A DNA stretch of 64,000 nt from assembly GCA_028583685.1 (NCBI GenBank), contig JAMXIF010000031.1, positions 2,527,305-2,591,304 on the forward strand, in the 5' to 3' direction. Below the pieces are notes generated by a model. It did no database searches and had not been told where the DNA came from. It was given only the letters and a program-made list of their open reading frames with translations. Source of the stretch: Petaurus breviceps papuanus. Taxonomy: Eukaryota > Chordata > Mammalia > Diprotodontia > Petauridae. Of the stretch, positions 57,363 through 64,000 are shown in pieces (position 1 is the first letter of the stretch; each line of letters opens with the position of its first letter). The translations under genes and the position numbers were made by a program.

Positions 57363-57779
57363 TATATTCCCTTTAAACACTTGTCCCACTCAGATTCCTG
57401 GATCCCCCAAGACAGGGTCCTTGAAATTAGGGGGTACTTGAGGCTATAGGGGCTACCTCCCCAACTGGATTAGAAGATCCACTCCTCTGAGTCCCATACT
57501 TCACTTAATATGAAACCTTATACATAGTATAAATTTGTTAGTAGTGCAGAATGGTACTATTATCAGACACAGGAAAGGCAGATAATTCACTTTCATTCAG
57601 TTCCATTACTCCTATGTGTGAGAAAGACACTGGAATTACAAAGCTGAAATTAGATATAGTTCCTGCCTTCAAGGTCTTTAAAATCAGATGGGTGGTGGGT
57701 GGGCAGATAAAAGAAAGATTGGTGGATTTGGAAACAGAAGACTAGGTTCTAATTCCAGCCCTGTTATTAAAACCCTCAG

Positions 57780-58469
57780 GGGACAACTAGGTGGCTCAGT
57801 GAATATAGCACTGGCCCTGGAGTCAGGAGGACCTGAGTTCAAATGTGACCTCTGTAGCAGCAAGCACCCCAGTGTCCTCGGGGTGGCGGCTCACACAGGT
57901 TCTTGGATCTGCTTTGATAAAGGAAAGCAACTCAAAATGGGTTAACAAGCTTACTTTAATCAGTCAGATAAGTATCATTTACCTAGTTCAGGGGTAAAAG
58001 GTCAGCACCCCAAACTTCAGAATATACAGACAGAATTATCAAGACAGAGAAACAGATCAAATAGACAGTTTCCAAAATGTCCAACCATTACATCCATACC
58101 AAACAACATCTGGGTTTCAAAGCCGGCGGGCTCTGGACAACGGCTTTCCAGAGTTTCATCTGATCAAATCACAGAACACTTCTCAAAGTGAGCCCCAAAA
58201 CAAAGCTACACATCAGGGCTTATAGAGCCTTCTCCTGGCTCAGAGAATGTAACAACCTTATTGACTCACTGGCCAATCAAGAAGTATCTACTGAAAAACA
58301 AGCCTCCTACCCCAGGCTCCAGGTGCACTTTAACCTAGGGGCAGGAAGATCTTTAAATTTACATTCCCATTACAACCTCAGACACTTAACACTTACCAGC
58401 CATGTGACCTTGGGCAAGTCATTTAACCCCAATTGCCCTGCCTTCACCCCCTCCAAAAAAAAAAGCAAA
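57780..58469 (+). repeat. marsupial SINE interrupted by an LTR
   Basis: The head and middle, 57780-57852 ('acaactaggtggctcagtga', 'ctggagtcaggaggacctga'), and the rest, 58375-58469 ('catgtgaccttgggcaagtc', 'ccccaattgccc', A-tail), make one full element with an LTR between them. Confidence 0.92.
57853..58374 (-). mobile_element. solo LTR of an endogenous retrovirus (fossil), family A copy 3, inside a SINE
   Basis: 522 bases, TGTAGCAGCAAGCACC to CCCATTACA, with the perfect 5-bp duplication ACCTC at 57848-57852 and 58375-58379. Removing it restores the SINE exactly, which fixes both ends. Minus-strand CTATAAG at about 58220 and ATTAAA at about 57955 suggest orientation. No internal region. Confidence 0.9.
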
Positions 58470-58482
58470 AAAAAAAAAGTCT

Positions 58483-58640
58483 TTGGGGTGGCCAGGTGGC
58501 GAAGTGAGTAAGAGGGCCCGCCCTACCGTTGGGAGAAATAGGATCAGTTCCGGCTTCAGATACTCGGCACCCACACAAAAATATAACTGGCCGTGTAACA
58601 TTGAGCAAGTCACTTAACCTGGATTGCTTAAAAAAAAAAA
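58483..58640 (+). repeat. young marsupial SINE (GTAAGAG-type head) in the tail of another
   Basis: Starts 'gggtggccaggtggcgaagt', then 'gagtaagagggcccgcccta', 'ctggccgtgtaacattgagc' and an A-tail. Same subfamily as 56086. It lies in or just after the A-tail of the SINE ending at 58469. Confidence 0.9.
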
Positions 58641-58742
58641 AAACAACCCTCAGTGATTTTGGTTGTTATTCTTTCTGTAAAATGAACTGTACTAGATAAT
58701 GAGCTCTAAGATCTGTCACAGCTCAAATCCTGTGATTCTTAA

Positions 58743-58975
58743 GTTGTTCAGTCGTTTTCAGTTATGTCTGACTCTTCACGACCCCATTTAGGGTTTCCTT
58801 GGCAAAGGTACTGGAGTGGTTTGCCATTTCCTTCTCCAGTTCATGTTACAGATGAGGAAACTTAGGTAAAGAAGATTAAGTGACTTGCCCAGGATCAGGA
58901 AGCTACAGGTCTTCCTGACTCCAGGTCTGGCACTCTATTTACTGTGTCTGTGGTAGCTGCTCATGATCCTTAAGT
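58743..58975 (-). repeat. RTE-tailed SINE (RTESI type)
   Basis: The plus strand reads 'ttcagtcgttttcagttatg', 'ctgactcttcacgacccca', 'actggagtggtttgccatt' and then the CORE-SINE body, shortened near its head. Confidence 0.88.
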
Positions 58976-59604
58976 ACAAATAAGTATAATAAAGGATAGA
59001 CTATGTTAAATGAAAAAGGAGAGATCCAAAGTGTTATTAGAAGTTACAGCAGAGAAATTACTTCCTGCTGGGGGAAGGGGAAAGTACAGAGAAACTGGGG
59101 TTCAGATAAATTTGTCTTGGTATAGTAGGAGTCACAGATAAGATTAGGGAAGCATGAAAACAGTAAGGGAAAGGTGATGGATAGGGGCATCTTGAAGGTC
59201 ATGACCAGAGGGACTTGGTTTGATTCCTACTGCCCTGAAAGCTGGAGGATGTGAGCTTCTGGCCCATGAAATGGTATTATAGGTGAAGGCTCAGGATGTA
59301 GCAGTAGAAAATCCTTTTCTTGAGTAGAATATAAGTTATATAGAGAGATCTCAGGAGGTTGGAGCTGTTAGAGAGTAGTGAGAAAGGCTTAGAGTAGGCA
59401 CAAATGAGGTCATAATAAATTAATTAATTGAGTGATAAAGCATTAAACTAAGCCAGCCATTTAGCTTCAAGCCATTTTCCACTATTTATTCCACATCACA
59501 CTCCTTTACTCACTAAACTGGTATTCATCCCAAATCTGTAATGCTAATCTCCTCACCTCTGCTTTTCCAAACTCCTTCCAAACCTCAGCTCAAGGGCCAC
59601 TTCT
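58976..59604. other. mostly unassigned; L2-like scrap at 59465-59600
   Basis: 59465-59600 ('ctcactaaactggtattcat', 'ccttccaaacctcagctcaa') is L2-like. The rest has no recognised feature. Confidence 0.4.
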
Positions 59605-60032
59605 GATAAGAAGACTTACATGAACTGATGCAAAGGGAAGTGAGCAGAACCAGAAGAAAGTTGTACACAGTAACAGGAATATTGCTTGATGAACTGTGAA
59701 TGACTTGGTTATTCCCAGTAATACAATGATTCAAGACAATCCCAAAAGACTCATGATGGAACATGTTATCTGCTTCCAGAGAAAGAACTGATACTGTCTG
59801 AATAGACTGAAACATGATATTTTTTACTTTCTTCCATTCGTTTTTTGAGTCTTCTTGTACAAAATGACTAATATGGAAATGTTTTACATGATTGCACATG
59901 TATAAACTATTTTGGATTGTTTAGCATCTCAGGGAGGAGGAAGGGGAGGGATAGAATTTGGAACTCAAAACTTTGCCAAAAAATGTTTAAAAAATTATTT
60001 TAATATATAATTGGAGAAAAATATTTTTTAAA
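59605..60032 (+). repeat. L1 LINE 3' end
   Basis: The phrases 'gacttacatgaactgatgca', 'agtgagcagaaccagaagaa', 'gattcaagacaatcccaaaa', 'ccagagaaagaactgatac' and 'atatggaaatgttttacatg', ending in the G-rich stretch and A-rich tail. Uninterrupted version of 36486-37735. Confidence 0.87.
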
Positions 60033-60204
60033 AGAAATCTCTCTTGATTTTTCTATTGTACTTATTTCAAATATAGTTTGTACTCATCTATGTATATATT
60101 ATTCCCCGACCCCCACCCCCACCTCTTTCAGTAGAATATAATCCTCTTGAAGGCAGGATATTATTTTGTCACCAAAAAGCTTTTAAGCGCTTACTTATTA
60201 GGTA

Positions 60205-60462
60205 ACAGGGTAGTTAGGTGTCTAAGTACATAGAGTGCCAGACCTGAACTCAGGAAGATTTATATTCATAAGTTCAAATCTCTCTCAGATACTTACTAGC
60301 TGGGAGACCTTGGGCAAGTCACTTCACCTTGTTTGCCTCAGTTTCTTCATCTGTAAAATGAGTTGGAGGAGGGAATGGCAAACCACTCCAGTATCTTTGC
60401 CAAGGAAACCTCAAATAGGTGATAAAAGAGTAGAACACGACTGAAACCAATGAACAACAAAA
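60205..60462 (+). repeat. RTE-tailed SINE (RTESI type)
   Basis: CORE-SINE body ('gggagaccttgggcaagtc', 'tcagtttcttcatctgtaaa') followed by 'caaaccactccagtatcttt', 'gccaaggaaacctcaaatag' and 'acacgactgaaaccaatgaa', the RTE-like tail. Confidence 0.87.
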
Positions 60463-60569
60463 TATTAGGTACCAAGCATTCTACTAAGCCTAGGACTACA
60501 AAAACAAAAGTGACCTCAGGAAGTTTATATTCTACTGGGGATGGTGATGTGTTTTTACAATGTTAATAG

Positions 60570-60586
60570 GTGTGTGTGTGTGTGTA
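60570..60586. repeat. (GT)n microsatellite, short
   Basis: About 8 GT units within family X. Confidence 0.85.
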
Positions 60587-60974
60587 TACAAGAAATACAA
60601 AGTTATTTGTTGGAGAAGGGCTATGTCAGTCATGGCAGTCAGGAAAGGCTTCCTCCTATAGACGGCGCTTAGCTGGGCTTTAAGGGAGCCAGATTCTAAA
60701 AGGTTCATATTCTTAACACTCATCACGGAAGTAGCATCTTAAATGCCTGTTGAATTGAATTGAAGGTGAAGGAAAAGTGGATCATATCTCGCCATCTCCT
60801 TTTCCCCACTTCCTACCACAAACCAGAATGGTCTTTGCCCACAGCTTTTAGCCAGGAGACAGTCTTTGCGATGGCAGGTGGCTCATCAGGGGCCCCAGCT
60901 GGGGGAAGAGTCTTCTGGATGGGAAGCCCTGCCTTTAAGGGCACAGCACCGCTGCATAAGGAAAACACTCACAT

Positions 60975-61285
60975 TAAACATTTGCTAAGTGTTTACTATG
61001 TGTGTACCAGGCATGCTGAGGACGTCGAGGAAAGGGATAAGCATTACTGTAATACCAGCTGTGCCAGGCGCTTAAAAAAAGAAAGTACTAATATTATCTT
61101 CACTTGACCTTCATAACAATCTTGAGAGGTAGGGGCTGTCGCTAATTTTTTTTGGGGGGGGGAGGAACCTGAGGTAAACAGAGGTTAAGTGACTTGCCCA
61201 GGGTCACACAGTTTGTGTATGAAGCTGCACTGCAGGACTTCCTGACTGCAGCTCCAGCGTTCTCTACACTGTGCCACCATCGGGC
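60975..61285 (-). repeat. MIR-type CORE-SINE
   Basis: The plus strand reads 'aacatttgctaagtgttta', 'cataacaatcttgagaggta', 'gaggttaagtgacttgccca' and 'ctacactgtgccacc'. A second MIR-like scrap ('cattttacagatgaggaaac') lies at 61391-61436. Confidence 0.85.
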
Positions 61286-61594
61286 TCACAAAGGCAAACC
61301 CTTGCTCCTGCCCTCAAGGAGCTTAAGTACTAATGTGGGAGCTTTGAAGAAGGGACACTTGAGCCTAAGCCACAATCATGGCATCTGGAGCTCATTTTAC
61401 AGATGAGGAAACTGAGTCTCCAAGTAGTGACCCGGGGATCCATAAGAACTGGTGGTCCCCCGAACAAGGAAGAGGTGTGTAGAAAGAGAACCTTCCAGGG
61501 CCTCGCCTGCCCACCGCGCCACGCTAGGTCCTCGAGGAGTCTGTAGGCTCGTAAGACGGGAGTGAGGTAGGGAGGGGAGGCGCGGGCGCAGGGA

Positions 61595-61604
61595 GTCACG
61601 TGAC
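61595..61604. promoter_or_regulatory. GTCACGTGAC palindrome (CLEAR/USF-type E-box)
   Basis: Perfect 10-bp palindrome. It is the core of the CLEAR element bound by TFEB, TFE3 and MITF in lysosomal and autophagy gene promoters, and is also bound by USF1/2. It lies about 190 bases upstream of the kappaB site. Binding is inferred. Confidence 0.7.
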
Positions 61605-61760
61605 ATCCTCCGCCGGCCCCAGAGGCCTAGGCCGGGTCTCGGCTCCTCCCCCTCCTCTTCTGCTCCCGCCCCCTCCCAGCTGGGTACCAGCACGAGGCTG
61701 AGTTCGGAGAGGCGACGTGAGAGGGGGGAGGAGAAGGAGGAGGAGCCGGTTTCACCCGGA

Positions 61761-61826
61761 ATGAAAACAAACAGAGGCCCGCTCCATCCGGGGACTTTCC
61801 GGAACGCTGGCGAGCTCTTCCCATAG
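61761..61826 (+). CDS. upstream ORF, 21 codons
   Basis: An ATG at 61761 opens a 21-residue frame ending in TAG at 61824-61826, ten bases before the donor. It lies wholly in the presumed first exon and would be a classic uORF if transcription starts upstream. The context CCGGAATGA has a purine at -3 (G) but not G at +4, so moderate. No sign that the peptide itself is conserved can be seen from one sequence. Confidence 0.4.
   Translation: MKTNRGPLHPGTFRNAGELFP
61790..61800 (+). promoter_or_regulatory. consensus NF-kappaB site (GGGGACTTTCC)
   Basis: Exact match to the kappaB consensus GGGRNNYYCC, within the presumed first exon 37 bases before the donor. Together with the E-box it would fit a stress- or inflammation-responsive gene. 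Function is inferred. Confidence 0.65.
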
Positions 61827-62115
61827 CGCAGCTCAGGTGAGTGAGGCTTCGGCCCAGCCCAGGCTGGGCTGGGCAGAGCTAGCGGGGCTGAGGGGCGGAC
61901 GCCGGCCCGCCTGCTTCCCTGCCTCCGGTCAGCCCAGCCTCCCCAAGGGTCGGCTTCGGCCGCGCCCCGTGGCCACACCCCGGCCTTCTGGGAGCCTCCG
62001 GGACTGCGGGGCGCCGGGGCTTTCTTTGCCCCCAGGTCGCTGCGGGGGAGTGGATGTGTGAGGGGCTCTGGGGCGGCGCTGGGCATGCCAAGGTAACTAA
62101 CTGAGGGAATCCCAC

Positions 62116-62150
62116 GGGAGGCGGGGCGGGGCGGGGCGGGGCAGGGCAGT
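62116..62150. promoter_or_regulatory. cluster of GC boxes
   Basis: Four tandem GGGGC/GGCGGGG-type units plus a GGGGCAGGG variant, typical Sp1/KLF binding DNA, about 280 bases into the presumed intron 1. Confidence 0.75.
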
Positions 62151-62460
62151 CCGGGCCCTCCTCCCTTCTCACCTGACCGGGGCTGCGAGGCTGTGCGTCT
62201 GTCTTTCCTTCCTTTCATCCTGGCTCTGGTCTGCCGAACCAGACCTGCCTTCCTTCCTCTCCCTACGCCAACTCTCCACGCACGGAGGAGAAGGGTGGTC
62301 TCTACGGGGAGCGAGCCCTACATGCAGCCCCTTCTTGGTTACCCAGGAAAGGCTGCTCCGCCCGGGGTAAGGACAAAGTGTGGTGGGTGGCACAGGGGCG
62401 AGAGCGGCCGAGGCGATGGCCTGTTGCTGAAGGGCACGGTCTCTTAGTGAGACCCCGGTG

Positions 62461-63150
62461 GGAGGCGGGAGGCAGGGGGTGGGAGGAGGTGTATTCCTGC
62501 AGCCTCTTCCCCGAAGAGACCGACCGCTTGGGTTAAAAAGTTAAACCTTTGTTTATAAGCTCACAGCTAATTATAATTTAAACCACAACAACTTGAAATT
62601 GTAATTAAAATCAAAGACTTATGATTAAAACTACTAGGTGTGTGGATTAGGGTTTATCTGTAGTCCGCCGTTGGACTTTTGACTACTTTTGACTATTAGG
62701 GGAATGTCACTTTCCAAAATCCTAAATTCCTGTTGTCAGATTCCTCCTTAACCCATTCCTCTAGAAGAATTTGTTACATTTGGTAAGAAAAGTGAAACTA
62801 TGAGCATTCTAGGAGATGTATAGTTAGGAAGATTTGGGAAGGCTGAACTGTTTTGTCAGCTTATTGCAAAAGTGAAAATATCCCTGACTGTAAAATGGCA
62901 CTTAAAGAAATTTCACTTTCAGTTTTGTATTGTGAAGTGTAACTTTGTCCATTTTAATAAGAACTGTATCTCACATCTTTCCATTCCCCTTGGAATTCCC
63001 CTTGGAACTCCCCTTCTTACTTCTTAAGAGCCTTAGTGAATCTGTTCACTGATCTCTTCAAATCCCTCCTACACATCCAAGCCAAGGGTGATATGCTCCA
63101 GAGTCCTGTATCAGGACCAGAGTAATCTGTTGTGATCATAATCATAGGCC
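62461..63150. other. intron 1 (presumed), no repeat recognised
   Basis: AT content rises quickly after the island. 'gaattccccttggaactccc' (about 62990-63012) is a small duplication. No exon seen. Confidence 0.4.
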
Positions 63151-63154
63151 TAGA

Positions 63155-63345
63155 ATAGCATGGTATGATAGAAAAAATACAGGATTTAGCGTCAGAGGAC
63201 CTGGGTCCAAATGCTGGCTATGCAGCTCCTACTAACTATGTACTGTTCAGTTTTTTGTTTAACTTCTCTCAACCCCATTTTCCTCATCTAGTTAGATTAG
63301 ATAATTCCAGGTTCCCTTTCAACCCTATATTTTGTGATCCCAGTA
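63155..63345 (+). repeat. MIR-type CORE-SINE
   Basis: The phrases 'agcatggtatgatagaaaaa', 'gcgtcagaggacctgggtc' and 'cccattttcctcatctag', then 'ttccctttcaaccctata'. Confidence 0.8.
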
Positions 63346-63349
63346 AAAT

Positions 63350-63600
63350 GGTGCACAGGTCTGATACCATCATTCTCCTGCTCAGAATCCTTCAGTGTCT
63401 GTCTCCTTGTTACCTCCTGAGTAAACTGTAAATTCAGCTTCTTAATTCAAAGCCTTCTACAATCTGACTTTAACTCACCTTTCCAGGCTTATCTCACTAT
63501 TTGTCACTTGGCCTTCCCTACTGCAGTTCTTTCTGCATAGAGTGTACTTTCTCAGTGTTCAAGGCTCTGCTAAGTTGAACCTGGTCCAATTGATAGATAA
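63350..63600 (+). repeat. L2 LINE fragment
   Basis: The phrases 'catcattctcctgctcaga', 'cttcagtgtctgtctccttg' and 'caaagccttctacaatctga' are in L2 order. Confidence 0.75.
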
Positions 63601-64000
63601 GACCAAATCATCTTAACTTTGTGCTGTTAAAATAAAATATTAATACTGTATACTGCCTTTTAGGCACAAGACTGCCAGTAATAGTTTTACTTACTTTAAT
63701 GTTATTTCATATTCAAGGGATGTCCAAAATGGAATCATTCCCCATGCCTTCTTATTCCAAGACAATCTGAGGTACTGATGGAGTTATGGGACTTGGACAT
63801 TTAAAAGGAAAAGAGCACGTCTTTGAAAGCAACCCAGTCCCTGAATTTTCCCATATATTTCAACAGCTCATATCACTGATGCTCTGCTCAAAGCAACTGG
63901 CCCATCCCCCAGCCCACCAGGATCACTTAATTGGCTTATTTGACATTCCTTTCACTTTTGCTCTTGGCCTTGCATATACCCACCACTCCTTATTCCCACT
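63601..64000. other. no gene or repeat recognised at the right edge
   Basis: Unassigned sequence to the end of the window, presumed intron of the right-hand gene. Confidence 0.4.

Larger units (their letters stand above)
57712..58742 (+). repeat. MIR split by a three-part nest
   Basis: MIR pieces at 57712-57779 ('ggtggatttggaaacagaag') and 58654-58742 ('tctttctgtaaaatgaact', 'aagatctgtcacagctcaaa') flank inserted elements. aaccctcag is repeated at 57771-57779 and 58645-58653. Confidence 0.8.
60175..60710 (+). repeat. repeat family X interrupted by an RTE-tailed SINE
   Basis: X pieces at 60175-60204 and 60463-60710 ('gtaccaagcattctactaag', 'ggaaggtttatattctact'-like, 'ggaaaggcttcctcctatag'). 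TATTAGGTA occurs on both sides of the SINE. Confidence 0.65.
61690..61836 (+). other. presumed non-coding first exon
   Basis: The end is set by the donor CTCAG|GTGAGTG (GT at 61837-61838), a near-consensus match. The start is unknown and the given one is nominal. No open frame in the exon runs through the donor from an ATG in a convincing way, so it is probably 5'UTR. It contains a uORF and a kappaB site. Confidence 0.6.
61490..62460. promoter_or_regulatory. CpG island, promoter of a plus-strand gene
   Basis: About 1 kb of dense CpG and GC with no transposon, beginning just after the last MIR scrap. It contains a perfect E-box palindrome, a kappaB site, a splice donor and, inside the presumed intron, a cluster of Sp1-type GC boxes. 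There is no obvious TATA box, so dispersed initiation is likely, probably between 61600 and 61760. The gene body lies to the right, outside the window. Confidence 0.85.

Noticed and set aside
36486-60032. Repeated 'gaactgatgcaaagtgaagtgagcagaac'-like segments as a novel dispersed system
   Set aside because: Their order and A-tails fit known marsupial L1 3' ends.
17720-60462. Resemblance of SINE tails to bovine BovB-derived repeats as a sign of contamination
   Set aside because: RTE-tailed SINEs are a normal part of marsupial genomes, and the copies are diverged and embedded in marsupial repeats.
61397-62218. 273-codon minus-strand frame in the right CpG island
   Set aside because: Pro/Arg/Gly/Ser composition typical of antisense CpG-island DNA. 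Overlapping frames exist on both strands and there are no splice sites or domains.
1-64000. CRISPR arrays, operons, phage or bacterial genes
   Set aside because: The window is plainly vertebrate nuclear DNA. No regularly spaced repeats with unique spacers were seen.

Overview
The window is nuclear DNA from a marsupial (metatherian mammal). The repeats show this: tRNA-headed CORE-SINEs of the marsupial WSINE/MAR1/SINE1 type, SINEs with an RTE (BovB-like) tail, a half-LINE (HAL1), marsupial L1 3' ends, and older L2, L3/CR1, MIR and hAT copies that all mammals share. I cannot fix the species. No complete protein-coding gene is visible. The open frames over about 60 codons are low-complexity DNA, repeat ORFs or chance.

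Layout. A CpG-rich segment lies near the left edge (about 720-1000), beside a G-rich minisatellite, and carries a good splice donor on the minus strand. A strong CpG island lies at the right end (about 61490-62460). It has a perfect GTCACGTGAC E-box, a consensus kappaB site, a short upstream ORF and a strong plus-strand splice donor at 61837. The simplest reading is two genes transcribed away from each other, with about 60 kb of gene-poor, repeat-rich DNA between them. The right-hand gene is represented only by a non-coding first exon and the start of intron 1. I could not name either gene.

Between the islands, roughly half of the sequence is recognisable transposon debris, much of it nested. 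Main items: a HAL1 (38661-41470) with a 15-bp target duplication and an ORF1 broken by a single stop codon; an older L1/HAL1 (27741-about 30890) with a 1.2-kb solo LTR inside its 5'UTR; three solo LTRs of one retroviral family (13771, 46907, 57853), each with a perfect 5-bp duplication; L1 3' ends on both strands (8036, 14591, 36490, 49165, 59605), some interrupted by other L1s; a 1.2-kb L3/CR1 relic with a readable RT motif (33310); L2 fragments, all on the plus strand; and three hAT elements with 8-bp duplications. A 5S rRNA pseudogene (24410-24519) sits inside another repeat.

The item least explained by known repeats is an 85-nt near-perfect hairpin at 45169-45253, shaped like a microRNA precursor or a tiny palindromic transposon. 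The rest is unique or unclassified non-coding sequence. Family assignments rest on remembered consensus sequences, not a database search.
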